64,000 bases of DNA from Oligoflexales bacterium (GCA_023301565.1 JALZUO010000034.1:67621-131620), one strand, 5' to 3'. Counted from the first letter of the stretch, positions 19,672-29,450 are shown. Notes: generated from the letters alone by a model not told the origin. Numbers and translations are program-made.

Positions 19672-20829
19672 ATGGACAGGCATTTAACAGGCGAAAAGAG
19701 TTCACAGAACTTAAGCGATTCGCAACTGGGCAACCAAAGATCTACGCGCCTTCCTACTAACTGGAGAGAAAGCTTTCCTGAGATCCTAGGTAACTCAACA
19801 GCAGTTCGTAAGACCCTTGAGTCTGTGGCAAAGATAGCAACCTCTTCAGGAACTGTATTGATCACAGGTGAAAGTGGAACTGGAAAAGAGCTTGTCGCTT
19901 CGGCAATCCACAGGTTATCTCCACGCTCTAGAACCAGAATGCTTACGATTAATTGCAGTGCTATTCCTGAAAGCTTGCTAGAAGCCGAGTTGTTTGGGCA
20001 CACTCGAGGTGCATTTACAGGGGCAGACCGTGCTCGTGAAGGGCTGTTGAAAGCCGCAGATGGTGGGACGCTTTTTCTCGATGAAGTCGGCGAGATGCCG
20101 CTTAGCGTTCAAGCAAAGCTTCTAAGAGTGCTTCAGCAAAAAGAGTTTACACCTTTAGGAAGCAATACAACGATCAAAACAAATGTCAGAATTCTTGCAG
20201 CAACGAATGTCGATCTTAAAGATGCTGTTCTAGGAAAGCGGTTTCGTGCTGATTTATACTACCGCTTGAACGTGCTACCAGTTCATATCCCACCCCTGAG
20301 AGAGCGCTTTGATGACTTAGAAGCACTGGTTACAAACTTTTTAAAAGAAGCAAACCGTATTCACTCCCGTTCAAATCCTTGCGTCATTGCAACCAGGGTC
20401 TTTGGTCTTATGCGTGGATATAACTGGCCAGGCAACATTAGAGAGTTACAAAATGTAGTAGAACGCATGGTCGTGATGAAAGCTGGCGGGGTTATACAAG
20501 CAGAGCATCTTCCACCAGAGATTCTAGGCGGACGTCTTCGGCAAGCACCTAAGGACGAGCTAGGCGTAGACACTATGGGATCAAATACTAACGGAGAGTC
20601 GTTTAGTATTGGCGGAGATTCTGTTCAGTCTATCCTTAACCAAACAAGCTTTTCTATGCCCGACTACATCACTAGGCTGGAAAATGCATTGATTCTAGCA
20701 GCCCTCGATAAAACAGATGGTAATAAGAATCAGGCTGCTAAGCTTTTGGGGATGAATAGAACTACTTTAGTAGAAAAGATAAAGAAGCGAAAAATCGCTC
20801 CGTTAAATCCGCCATCGCGCGAACTGTAG
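19672..20829 (+). CDS. Sigma-54-dependent transcriptional activator without receiver domain
   Basis: GESGTGKELVASAIH Walker A, GAFTGA loop, GTLFLDEVGEMPL Walker B, C-terminal Fis HTH; strong SD (AGGAGG) before ATG 19672. Confidence 0.9.
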   Translation: MDRHLTGEKSSQNLSDSQLGNQRSTRLPTNWRESFPEILGNSTAVRKTLESVAKIATSSGTVLITGESGTGKELVASAIHRLSPRSRTRMLTINCSAIPESLLEAELFGHTRGAFTGADRAREGLLKAADGGTLFLDEVGEMPLSVQAKLLRVLQQKEFTPLGSNTTIKTNVRILAATNVDLKDAVLGKRFRADLYYRLNVLPVHIPPLRERFDDLEALVTNFLKEANRIHSRSNPCVIATRVFGLMRGYNWPGNIRELQNVVERMVVMKAGGVIQAEHLPPEILGGRLRQAPKDELGVDTMGSNTNGESFSIGGDSVQSILNQTSFSMPDYITRLENALILAALDKTDGNKNQAAKLLGMNRTTLVEKIKKRKIAPLNPPSREL

Positions 20830-20841
20830 TTTACTCAAGTG

Positions 20842-21306
20842 TTAGTCAGCTAACTTCGTCTCACCTAAACTGTCGATTAAGCTCTGAAGCTCTGAAAACA
20901 GGATTGGCAGACTGGTTTTCGTCAGTCTGTCGGTAATAGAGCGGGGCACAAAGCCTTTAAACTCTAAATCAAGGCCATAAACAGCCTTGGTCTTTCCTTT
21001 ACCTCCAGAGCTCAGCTTCCAAAAACCATCATTTTTTTTCATGATGTTGGATTTTTGTAGCTTCCAAGAGAGTTCTTTGTCGGGTTTTTCATATAGATCG
21101 ATGTCGTAGAAAAACTTTTTGATGAGCTTGATTTCAAAGTGATAGGCACCGTCAGCATCTTGACGCTGTTTTTCAATCTCTTCGGAGGCATGAATTGTAC
21201 TTAAGTATTCCGGATACAGCTCATAGGACCTCAGCGCCAGGAACACCTTTTTTTTATCACCGCTAAATATATGTTCTACCTCTAGACTAGGCATTTTCAC
21301 CCCCAC
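20842..21306 (-). CDS. SRPBCC/START-like (polyketide cyclase/CoQ10-binding type) family protein
   Basis: VEHIFSGDKKKVFLALRSYELYPEYL opening and overall length/pattern of COQ10-like SRPBCC proteins. Confidence 0.65.
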   Translation of the reverse strand: MGVKMPSLEVEHIFSGDKKKVFLALRSYELYPEYLSTIHASEEIEKQRQDADGAYHFEIKLIKKFFYDIDLYEKPDKELSWKLQKSNIMKKNDGFWKLSSGGKGKTKAVYGLDLEFKGFVPRSITDRLTKTSLPILFSELQSLIDSLGETKLAD

Positions 21307-21465
21307 GAAAATCTAAAAACATTGCTAACCCTAATATTATCGAAAAGGAAGTATTTTGTATGCCTTTGCATCTATTGAATGCTGGGAAGGCGCTAGTGTT
21401 GATTATTTTTATTGCTTTTCGCACGTACACAAGTTGAAAGAAGAAGTAGCTAAGGGAACCGGAAA

Positions 21466-21705
21466 ATGGAAATGAAAGAACTCGTAGAGTATATTGCTAA
21501 GTCGCTAGTTGATCTTGATGAAAAAGTCGAGGTAAGTGAAATTTCAGGCAATCAAACAAACGTGATTGAACTGAAGGTGGCCAAAGAAGACATTGGCAAA
21601 GTCATTGGTAGGCAAGGCCGAACGGCTGATGCAATTCGTACAATTCTAAATTGTGCCGCCGCTAAGGTTTCAAAAAGATACATTCTTCAAATCATAGATG
21701 AATAA
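21466..21705 (+). CDS. khpA: KH-domain RNA-binding protein (KhpA-like)
   Basis: 79 aa; [16 protein letters not shown] GxxG KH signature. Confidence 0.92.
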   Translation: MEMKELVEYIAKSLVDLDEKVEVSEISGNQTNVIELKVAKEDIGKVIGRQGRTADAIRTILNCAAAKVSKRYILQIIDE

Positions 21706-21733
21706 AATTGCCTGAACAGATAGACTTGGATGT

Positions 21734-22696
21734 ATGCGTAGGACTGTTGCATCCAAGCTTGTTTTGGGCGGGATTGAGGGAACATCTCTTTCCAGCCAAG
21801 AAAGCCAATTGTTAGAAAAATTTCCACTTAGAGGGCTGACTCTCTTTAAGAGGAATATTTCTTGTGAGGCACAGGTTAAATCTCTTAACTTCAAACTAAA
21901 ACAAATAGATGCAAGCTTTGAAATCGCAGTCGATCAAGAGGGTGGACGCGTCTCAAGGCTCAGAAACTTTGCTTTGGAAGAAGATCTTTTCCCAGACGAG
22001 GGTGCTGCCGGCAATCTAGATCTTTCTGAGCAAGGCTGGGCTGACTATGGCCAGCGTGTTGGCAATGCTTTAGAGGCGTTAGGGTTTACAATTAACTTTG
22101 CGCCGGTCGTAGATGTTTTAACGAACCCACAAAATGCGTGTATTGGGGACCGGGCATTTGCTTCTACTGCAGAGGCAGTTGTGCAAAAGGCAGGTTCGTT
22201 TTTGCAGGGACAGAATCTCAGCAGTGTAAAAGGCGTGCTAAAGCACTTTCCTGGGCAAGGTGACGCAGAAGTCGATACGCATTTGGGTGCGGCAACTGTG
22301 GGACTTTCACCAGAAGAGCTGCTGACCGTCCACGTGAAGCCCTTTATAGACCTAAGCTTGCATGCGCACGGTATCATGACAGCGCACAGCAGTTACCCCC
22401 TGGTTGACGATCTACCTGCGTCTATTTCAAGAAAATGGATTACAGAAACACTGCGCGAAAAAATTGGGTTTAAAGGGCTTGTTTATTCCGATGATTTTTT
22501 GATGCATGCTATTCCTCAAGACACCCCTTCTTGGAATGAAGCAATTATTGAGGGCTTATCTGCCGGATTAAATGTGATTTTGATTTGCCGCCACTTAGAG
22601 AAGTCGCGGCAGGCAGTAGAGGCTATTGAGACAAAAATGAAATCATCTAAAGCCTTTGAAGCAATTGTGGAGAACCGGGTATGGAACAACAGCTAA
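21734..22696 (+). CDS. nagZ: Glycoside hydrolase family 3, beta-N-acetylhexosaminidase (NagZ-like)
   Basis: VDQEGGRVSRL, KHFPGQGDAEVDTH and YSDDFLM motifs. Confidence 0.88.
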   Translation: MRRTVASKLVLGGIEGTSLSSQESQLLEKFPLRGLTLFKRNISCEAQVKSLNFKLKQIDASFEIAVDQEGGRVSRLRNFALEEDLFPDEGAAGNLDLSEQGWADYGQRVGNALEALGFTINFAPVVDVLTNPQNACIGDRAFASTAEAVVQKAGSFLQGQNLSSVKGVLKHFPGQGDAEVDTHLGAATVGLSPEELLTVHVKPFIDLSLHAHGIMTAHSSYPLVDDLPASISRKWITETLREKIGFKGLVYSDDFLMHAIPQDTPSWNEAIIEGLSAGLNVILICRHLEKSRQAVEAIETKMKSSKAFEAIVENRVWNNS

Positions 22697-22703
22697 AAGT
22701 TAT

Positions 22704-24002
22704 CTAAACAATTTTAGTTTCTGGCTCAATCTCAACTGTGCGTACAACCCTAATTTTTTCAATTCGGCGCGATTGAACTTTGATTACTTTTAAGCGGTAG
22801 TTTTGATAAACAATTTTTTGTCCAACCCTAGGGAGCTCAGATAACAGCTCCGTTACAAACCCACCGATGGTGTCGACATCAGAATCGTTTAGTGTTTGTT
22901 TGGCTGCTGCGCTGTCTAGCTTGAAATGCTCAAAAAAGTCCTGAAGATTCATAGACCCTTGGACGACGTAGGTGTCTAACCCTGTTTGGGTTATGTCACC
23001 TTCTTCGTTGTCGTGCTCATCTTGAATTTCGCCAACAATTTCTTCTAAAATATCTTCCATGGTGACAATACCGGCGGTTCCGCCATATTCATCTACAACC
23101 ACTGCTATATGGTTTTTCGTACGTTTCAGCTCTTTAAACACCTCGATGATTGGTTTTGACTCAGGGACAAAGTAGATGTCTCGGGCCAGGTCTTCGAGTT
23201 TTTCAGGCCGTTCGCCTGCAAGGGATTTGAGGATATCCTTGGCCAAAATGATGCCGACCATCTCATCCATTTTATCTTTGTAAATAGGAATTCTTGAGTG
23301 GCCAGACTGATTGATCTCTTTGACTGCAGCTTCAAAGTCAGCCTCTTCAATATCCAAAGCAACCAAATCAGTGCGAGGCGTCATGACTTCTCGTACTTTG
23401 GTTTCATCAATGTCAAAGATACCTGCGATCATATCGCGCTTTGTATCTTCAATGACTCTCGAGCCTTCGCCTTTTTCAATGAGAAATTCAATTTCATCTT
23501 CTGTGATTACTGGCGGTGGATCGTCTTCCCCTCTAAACTGTTGAATCAGGTAGTCTGCTAACCAGGATAGAATCCAAACAAGTGGGTAGGTGACGGCATA
23601 GCACCAGCGGATGATTCTTAATGAGAACCGAGCTACAGGCTGCGCATTTGCGCTCGCCAAAGACTTGGGGATGACTTCGCCAAAAACAAGTATAGCGAAG
23701 GTGATCGCCCCCATGGCAACACCAATGGCGTTGTTAGAAAAGTATTTGCTAGTCAAAAAAGTGGTTAGAACTGAGACCATGATATTGACAACATTATTAA
23801 AGATCAAAATAGTGGTGATCACTCTACGTGGCTCTTCTAGCCACATTCTCAAATGCCCATCAAACCCGGTCTCTTTTTCAATCAAATGCCTTGTTTTCAA
23901 TGCCCCGAGCGAGGTGATTGCCGTCTCAGAAGCACTAAAGAAAGCAGATAACACAAGTGAGATCACAATCAAAAGAAAGTAAATTAAATCGCCGTCAAAC
24001 AT
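22704..24002 (-). CDS. CNNM/HlyC/CorC-type hemolysin family protein (DUF21, CBS pair, CorC domain)
   Basis: FSASETAITSLG, REVMTPRTDLVALD, FVPESKPIIEVFKELKRTKNHIAVVVDEYGGTAGIVTMEDILEEIVGEIQDE. Confidence 0.93.
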   Translation of the reverse strand: MFDGDLIYFLLIVISLVLSAFFSASETAITSLGALKTRHLIEKETGFDGHLRMWLEEPRRVITTILIFNNVVNIMVSVLTTFLTSKYFSNNAIGVAMGAITFAILVFGEVIPKSLASANAQPVARFSLRIIRWCYAVTYPLVWILSWLADYLIQQFRGEDDPPPVITEDEIEFLIEKGEGSRVIEDTKRDMIAGIFDIDETKVREVMTPRTDLVALDIEEADFEAAVKEINQSGHSRIPIYKDKMDEMVGIILAKDILKSLAGERPEKLEDLARDIYFVPESKPIIEVFKELKRTKNHIAVVVDEYGGTAGIVTMEDILEEIVGEIQDEHDNEEGDITQTGLDTYVVQGSMNLQDFFEHFKLDSAAAKQTLNDSDVDTIGGFVTELLSELPRVGQKIVYQNYRLKVIKVQSRRIEKIRVVRTVEIEPETKIV

Positions 24003-24555
24003 CGCTAGATTTTGCCTTTATAAAGTCTTGGGGATAAACACCTGACTCTTTTAAATGAGAGATAAGTTTTTTTTGTTGAGAAATCATTTCACGCTCTTCT
24101 TCCGGGTTTTGGTGGTCGTAGCCACACAGGTGCAGTAGTCCGTGAATGCATAAAAATATAAATTCGTCCGAAATAGATTGACCTATGTCTTTTGCTTGGG
24201 AAGCGGTTTTTTCCATGCAGACAAAAATATCACCCAGTTCTTGTTCGGCTCCGCTTACTGTTTGATCTGTAGCAGCACTAGCCGAAGGCTTAGAGCTCAG
24301 CTGCGCATAGGTAAAAGAGATCACATCTGTGATCTGATCTTTGTCTCGGTAGTCTTTGTTAATTTGCTGGATTTCAGTTTCATTCGTAGCAATGATCTGG
24401 ATAGAGTGATCAGGAATACCCAAAGAGCGTTTACAACTATCTAGCGCAAGGCTCAAAGGTTCTGCTTCAATCTCATAGGAATTATTTTTATTAGCAACAC
24501 CAACGGTAGTGGTAGCCGGTATAGGTGATGGGTTTGATTGTAAGGGTTCTTCCAA
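23995..24555 (-). CDS. ybeY: Endoribonuclease YbeY
   Basis: DVISFTY and CIHGLLHLCGYDHQNPEEEREM zinc motif. Confidence 0.92.
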   Translation of the reverse strand: MEEPLQSNPSPIPATTTVGVANKNNSYEIEAEPLSLALDSCKRSLGIPDHSIQIIATNETEIQQINKDYRDKDQITDVISFTYAQLSSKPSASAATDQTVSGAEQELGDIFVCMEKTASQAKDIGQSISDEFIFLCIHGLLHLCGYDHQNPEEEREMISQQKKLISHLKESGVYPQDFIKAKSSDV

Positions 24556-24662
24556 AAACGAAGAGATCCTATAAAGTTAACGTGCCTAAGCATACACTAA
24601 GTTATCGGTGGCTGTCGCTAGGTTCTCAAACTAGCCTGTTTGCTAGATTTGACAAGGAACAT

Positions 24663-25481
24663 CTAAGTGACTGTTTTTACACATAAAAATTGATATGTGG
24701 TCTGCTTTTGGTCCCAGAACTTATTTTCAAACAAGGTGGCGTGAGCGTCTCGGTCCCCGCAAATCAGGCTCAGCGGTGAAAACTCGCGCTCCTCTGAAAG
24801 TAGAGAGCCCCTTTTAGCGAAAGCAAAACCGCTGGCCTTAGCAGCTTCAAAAGCTTCTTTGTAATAAGAAAGGTCATCGGATTTAAACCAAAAAAAACCG
24901 CCGACTTTTAGGGCTTCGCGAACTTGGCCTAAAAACTGGTTGTTTACATAACGGTGTTTGCGCTGCCGTTTTTTGGGCCATGGGTCTGGAAAAAAAAGAC
25001 ACACTCCAGCCAACTGGTTTTTGTGAAAACACTCAGATATATCCTGCGCATTGTGCAAAATACTTCGCAGGTTTTTGATGGGATCTGAACCGCTTCTTCC
25101 TAAGGCTGTTCGAACCACGCGTTTGTAAGTCACGTCCATGCCAAGAAAGTTGGTTTGAGGGTAGATATGGGCCCACTTTCTTATAATGGCTCCATGGTGA
25201 CAACCTATTTCCAAAATAAGCGGCTTGCTGCCGCTTGCATTAGTTAGGGCTTCTTTTAGGTTTTTTCCATCTAGCATGATTTTTTGTTCTACCGTCTTGG
25301 CAGAGGTATGTTCGCTATAGAAAACTTTTGCAAAAGGGTTTTTTGCAAAAAACTCATCTGTTTTTATAGGGTTATTTAATATGGCTTGGACTCTAGAGCG
25401 AGATTTACTTTGAGCCGCTTCGCTGCTTTTATGCTTAAACACTTGGAGGTAGTCTCTCTCTTTTTTTGCCTTAATATACAT
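24663..25481 (-). CDS. trmB: tRNA (guanine-N7-)-methyltransferase
   Basis: LILEIGCHHGAIIRKWA, NFLGMDVTYKRVVR and VCLFFPDPWPKKRQRKHRYVN motifs; start moved to Met 25481 because the longer ORF runs into RNase P RNA. Confidence 0.9.
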   Translation of the reverse strand: MYIKAKKERDYLQVFKHKSSEAAQSKSRSRVQAILNNPIKTDEFFAKNPFAKVFYSEHTSAKTVEQKIMLDGKNLKEALTNASGSKPLILEIGCHHGAIIRKWAHIYPQTNFLGMDVTYKRVVRTALGRSGSDPIKNLRSILHNAQDISECFHKNQLAGVCLFFPDPWPKKRQRKHRYVNNQFLGQVREALKVGGFFWFKSDDLSYYKEAFEAAKASGFAFAKRGSLLSEEREFSPLSLICGDRDAHATLFENKFWDQKQTTYQFLCVKTVT

Positions 25482-25494
25482 CTTAAGATGGTGT

Positions 25495-25882
25495 GTGAGA
25501 AAGGCCGTCGTAAGCCGGATTCTGTTCACCACGCAAGCGCAGTGGACCGTCATTCATCTTGGCCAGAAGTTACCCGCTGGCTCATGCGACCTACCCAAAA
25601 GAACACCGGGACAGTGGTGTATGCTCACCGTAAAACGATTTACATACCTCTTTTTGTTTGGTCTTGCTTCCGGTGGGGTTTACCATGCCGCCTTTGTCAC
25701 CAAAGACGCGGTGAGCTCTTACCTCACCCTTTCACCTTTTCCTGTTATTGCTAACAGGTAGTCTTCTCTCTGCTGCACTTTCCGTCGAGTTTCCCCGCCT
25801 GGCCGTTAGCCAGCACCGTTCCCTAAAAAGTCCGGACTTTCCTCACCGTTGCCAGTGCGACGATCTGCCCGACCTTTCTCAC
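25495..25882 (-). ncRNA. rnpB: RNase P RNA, bacterial type A
   Basis: Minus strand carries GAGGAAAGTCCGGACTT, GGCATGGTAAACCCCACC and ACAGAATCCGGCTTA; ends pair as P1 (GTGAGAAAGGTCG with CGGCCTTTCTCAC, one G-U). Confidence 0.95.
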
Positions 25883-25966
25883 GATGCTAATAAAAAGCTA
25901 TATGCGATAAAAAGCAAGCTTGTACTTATGCTTCTATGTACCTGTCTGTAATTACTTGGATAATTT

Positions 25967-26000
25967 AAAAAGCGGGGCTTCCTAAGAAGCTCCGCTTTTT
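25967..26000. terminator. Rho-independent terminator-like hairpin
   Basis: AAAAAGCGGGGCTT-CCTAAG-AAGCTCCGCTTTTT. Confidence 0.85.
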
Positions 26001-26033
26001 GTAAACAATCTCAAAGTGAGTTTTTTGCTAAGC

Positions 26034-27683
26034 CTAGAGGCTCCAAACTGCTTTTTTAATGATTGTGTGAAAGACCTGGATTAAGGCCTTGCCTTCTTCA
26101 TCGGCAAAAGCAGGTAGCCCTGAAATCGGCTGATCAAGGTATACAGCTTTGTTTGCTTGCGGAGCCGCAGAGCCGAAACCACCTGCAAACTCAGCACGCG
26201 GGTACCCCTGAACAAGATAGGCAACACTCAACTCTTTTTCACCTTTGAAGGCTTTTGCCTGAGCGTCAGCATCAACTTTAGCCGCCTTGGTGTTTTCAAG
26301 GTCTAGAATACGCTGCGCATCTAAGCGGAGTCTAGGGCTTACTCTTACGTTCTGTACGAGGTTACCTAATGCAAGAGACTTTGAACTTGATTTTCCCTCT
26401 GCGTAGCTTTCCAGTTTCTGGATCTCGCTCAGCCGAAGTACATGCTGAACACTAGCTGAATAGTACTGTGTTTCTTCGGTAAGTGGCGCATTTAAAATTT
26501 TCTCTGGTTCGCAAGCACTGTAATAGTTGTTAACCGTGTTATCGCTGCCTTCAACATAGCGTTTGATTGTTCTTACCAAGTTGTTCCGAACAACAGAAAG
26601 CTTTCCTTTTTCTAAATTGTCAGATTCTGGGTCTTCAGCGTTTCCTTTGAGGCCTCTGATTTCGCTAGGGTCTGCCAAGCCGGTAAAAGCTTTTTGCGCT
26701 TCTTCTTTGCTGGCAAAACAATCTTGTGAATAATTCACCATGAGCTCACCAAATATTCCTTCAGTGCCCGTAGCTGATACCTGGACTGGGAAGCTGACGG
26801 TTCCAGTAACAAGTTTTTCGGTAGCACTTTTTTCGTCTTCTGCGTAGTAGCGAACGTTGTAATCTACGCGTTTTGTTCTTGTGACTTGGTAGCGGCCGTT
26901 GTCAAGTTTTTTAAATCCAGTTGGTAGAGCGTCTTCAAGCTTGTCATCTTCTGTGCTGCGAAGTGGGAGTGAAAATAGAGATTCGTAGTTGACCTCTTCT
27001 GCGTCAGCTTGTGCTTGTGCAAGTTCAACTGCTTTTTCACGTAATGCATCTGAAACTTCTTTACGCTTTGCGTCGCTAAGCTGAGGTGTATACGCTGGAG
27101 AAGTGTTGATGTTGCATTTGATCTCAAGGTTTGGTGTTTTGTCGGCATAGGCTTCGATTGCATCAACTGCTTTATCAAGTTTGATGGTGTCCTCAGCCGT
27201 TAGGTCCGCAGTTATTTCTACTTTAAGGGAAACGCTTGCTACTTTTTCTAGGTTCTCGTGAAACTTTACTTCTTTTTCTTCACATTTGTTCCAAAAGACA
27301 TACTGAACTTTTTCATCAGAAACCTCTACCCTATAGTTGTCTTGGATCGGGTCTTCAAACGAAAGCTCACCAAGAGTTACCTTTAGGTTTGCTAGCTGAC
27401 CGCTTGGGCCGACTTCAGCAAAGATTTTCTCAATCGTAGCTTTGGCTGAATCAGCTAGTGCCGTTGCTTTTTCTTCATTCAAGCAAGAAATGCCTCCATT
27501 TAAGCTGGTGGCAGCTTGCTCATAGTTTACGTACTCGTAGGCATAATCCTCATAGCGTACTTCAGTTAGAATTTGCGGATCAACGGTTTCGTGATCAGCA
27601 AGAAAAGAAAACATAGGACTCGCGTTTAATACGCCTGCTCCCAGTAACCCTGTTAGTAAAACCTTACTTACTTTCATAAACAA
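26034..27683 (-). CDS. Hypothetical secreted protein, 549 aa, no recognised domain
   Basis: Signal peptide MFMKVSKVLLTGLLGAGVLNASP; SD AGGAGAA upstream on the minus strand. Confidence 0.65.
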   Translation of the reverse strand: MFMKVSKVLLTGLLGAGVLNASPMFSFLADHETVDPQILTEVRYEDYAYEYVNYEQAATSLNGGISCLNEEKATALADSAKATIEKIFAEVGPSGQLANLKVTLGELSFEDPIQDNYRVEVSDEKVQYVFWNKCEEKEVKFHENLEKVASVSLKVEITADLTAEDTIKLDKAVDAIEAYADKTPNLEIKCNINTSPAYTPQLSDAKRKEVSDALREKAVELAQAQADAEEVNYESLFSLPLRSTEDDKLEDALPTGFKKLDNGRYQVTRTKRVDYNVRYYAEDEKSATEKLVTGTVSFPVQVSATGTEGIFGELMVNYSQDCFASKEEAQKAFTGLADPSEIRGLKGNAEDPESDNLEKGKLSVVRNNLVRTIKRYVEGSDNTVNNYYSACEPEKILNAPLTEETQYYSASVQHVLRLSEIQKLESYAEGKSSSKSLALGNLVQNVRVSPRLRLDAQRILDLENTKAAKVDADAQAKAFKGEKELSVAYLVQGYPRAEFAGGFGSAAPQANKAVYLDQPISGLPAFADEEGKALIQVFHTIIKKAVWSL

Positions 27684-27817
27684 TTCTCCTAAATTGGTTT
27701 AATGGCAATGTGCTAAATTATTTGAGACGGTTTTACCTCGGCCCGAGATTGAGCTGCAAATTAAATTTAGTGACAGTGTCGTATAAGATACAGTTATGTT
27801 TAGATAGGCCGCAAGGG

Positions 27818-28147
27818 CTAGTTGGTGTTGGTGCCTAGGTATAATATTTTGTCCAAAGAATCAGGCGCTGTAACCTCGTCAAAATGGCACTTGTTCCAGT
27901 GCCGGTTTTTACATTCGGTGCACTCAAACAAAATTTGCATCATTTCTGGACTGACCCCTCGGTAGGCAATCGGGCGCATCAGCCCTCCACATTCTGCTTG
28001 GCGGTCACCAGGAAGGTTGTCTACATGCCGCGAATACAGGCAGAAGGGGCAGTGATTGCGGCAAGTAGATTGAGATTTTGGAACTTTTTTACCACAATGC
28101 AGGCAGTTAAAGGACTCGTTGATAACGGTAAAGTTTTTTTGACTCAA
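27818..28147 (-). CDS. RNHCP-domain zinc-ribbon protein
   Basis: FNCLHCGKKVP...CRNHCPFCLYSRHVDNLPGDRQAECGGLMRPI...FECTECKNRH. Confidence 0.88.
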   Translation of the reverse strand: MSQKNFTVINESFNCLHCGKKVPKSQSTCRNHCPFCLYSRHVDNLPGDRQAECGGLMRPIAYRGVSPEMMQILFECTECKNRHWNKCHFDEVTAPDSLDKILYLGTNTN

Positions 28148-28240
28148 AACGAAAAGCCCTTCATTCTAGGAAAGTGCTTTTATAGCAAAATTTAGAAAAA
28201 AATTAGAACGAAAATAAACACAAAAAGATTGAGGAATACC

Positions 28241-28399
28241 ATGTTTGGAAAAGAGGACTTTAAACTGCCGTCGGACCCAGTAGAGCTTTTAGAGATCCTA
28301 CCTATCTTGATTTTTATTGGTTTAGTACTTCCATTCGTCCTTGGCGCTTACAAACTTGGGTTTGTGATGGACAAGCTTGGTTGGTTAGATAGAGCCTAA
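28241..28399 (+). CDS. Small single-TM membrane protein, 52 aa (absent from supplied ORF track)
   Basis: ATG..TAA translates to MFGKEDFKLPSDPVELLEILPILIFIGLVLPFVLGAYKLGFVMDKLGWLDRA; GAGG SD upstream. Confidence 0.6.
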   Translation: MFGKEDFKLPSDPVELLEILPILIFIGLVLPFVLGAYKLGFVMDKLGWLDRA

Positions 28400-28411
28400 G
28401 GCAGCTTTGCT

Positions 28412-28939
28412 CTAGTTTTGTTTTAAATACCCAAGAATTTCTTGTTCTGTAATCGGCCCGATATGCTTATGGGTGATGATTCCCTCGCGGTTGATGATAA
28501 AGGTTTCTGGGACACCTGTAATGCCGTATTGCGTGTTTGCGTCCCCAGACTCATCTAGAGCTAATTTGTAGGTTTTGCCATACCTGTTAGCAAAGGCTTT
28601 TGCGTCTTCTATCCGATCTTGAATAGCTACTCCAAAAACCAAACCTTTATCCATGTGTTTTTGATGAAACGCTTCTAGCTGAGCGGCTTCCGACTTACAG
28701 GCAAAGCACCAGCTGGCCCAAAAGTTTAAGACAACAGGTTTACCGCGCAGCTGGTGTAGGGTGATTTTTTCCCCAGAAGCTAGGTCGGTGACCTCAAAGT
28801 CTGGAGCTTGTTTTCCTACAAGGGGGCTAGGCACAGAGTTTGGGTCAAACTGCAGCCCAATATACAGAACAGTTAAAAGCGAGAGCCCAAACAAAAAGAT
28901 GGTGATCTTTCCTAGCAAAGCTCCTTTGGTTGCTACCAT
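28412..28939 (-). CDS. ccmG: Thiol:disulfide interchange protein (CcmG/DsbE/TlpA-like)
   Basis: N-terminal TM; VVLNFWASWCFACKSEA (CxxC), GITGVPETFIINREG. Confidence 0.88.
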   Translation of the reverse strand: MVATKGALLGKITIFLFGLSLLTVLYIGLQFDPNSVPSPLVGKQAPDFEVTDLASGEKITLHQLRGKPVVLNFWASWCFACKSEAAQLEAFHQKHMDKGLVFGVAIQDRIEDAKAFANRYGKTYKLALDESGDANTQYGITGVPETFIINREGIITHKHIGPITEQEILGYLKQN

Positions 28940-28975
28940 TCTTGTATCTCCCTAACTCGCTAAAAAAGCTTGAAC

Positions 28976-29431
28976 CTAGTTTTTGAAAATTGATTTTTTT
29001 AAAAGCTCTTTATCTACAGAATGCTTGGCATCTGGTTTTTGGTATTCTTCTGAGTGTTTGACCATAAGCTTTCTTGCCACAAAAGAAGACTCATCCGGAT
29101 TAAAGTTTCCTTCGATCACAACCCCTTGTCCTTCTTTAAACAGGTCAGGTGGCGTACCACTGTAGGATGTCTTGATTTCATGGCCTTCGTAGTCGGTTAC
29201 CGTAAAGCGAAGGTCTAGCTTTTCAGGGCTCCATGTTTTAGAGCCTGTTTTGATCATGCCACCGATGCGGATGGTTCTATTGGTAATCTCTGCTCCTTTG
29301 GCGAAGGCCTCAGAAGGGGTGTAAAAGTAAACCAGGTTTCCTTTGAGCTGTAAAAAGGAAATACCAAGAAGGATTAGAGCAGATAGCCCTAGCCCAATCC
29401 ATATGCCTTTATTTTTTTTGTATCTACTCAT
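28976..29431 (-). CDS. ccmE: Cytochrome c maturation protein CcmE (heme chaperone)
   Basis: N-terminal TM; IRIGGMIKTGS; KHSEEY retains the H....Y pair of CcmE; start at Met 29431. Confidence 0.88.
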   Translation of the reverse strand: MSRYKKNKGIWIGLGLSALILLGISFLQLKGNLVYFYTPSEAFAKGAEITNRTIRIGGMIKTGSKTWSPEKLDLRFTVTDYEGHEIKTSYSGTPPDLFKEGQGVVIEGNFNPDESSFVARKLMVKHSEEYQKPDAKHSVDKELLKKSIFKN

Positions 29432-29450
29432 CGTGCTCTTTCCCTGGGAT

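Noticed and set aside
25386-25951. Three plus-strand ORFs (25386, 25495, 25748)
   Set aside because: They lie antisense to rnpB and show no protein family features.
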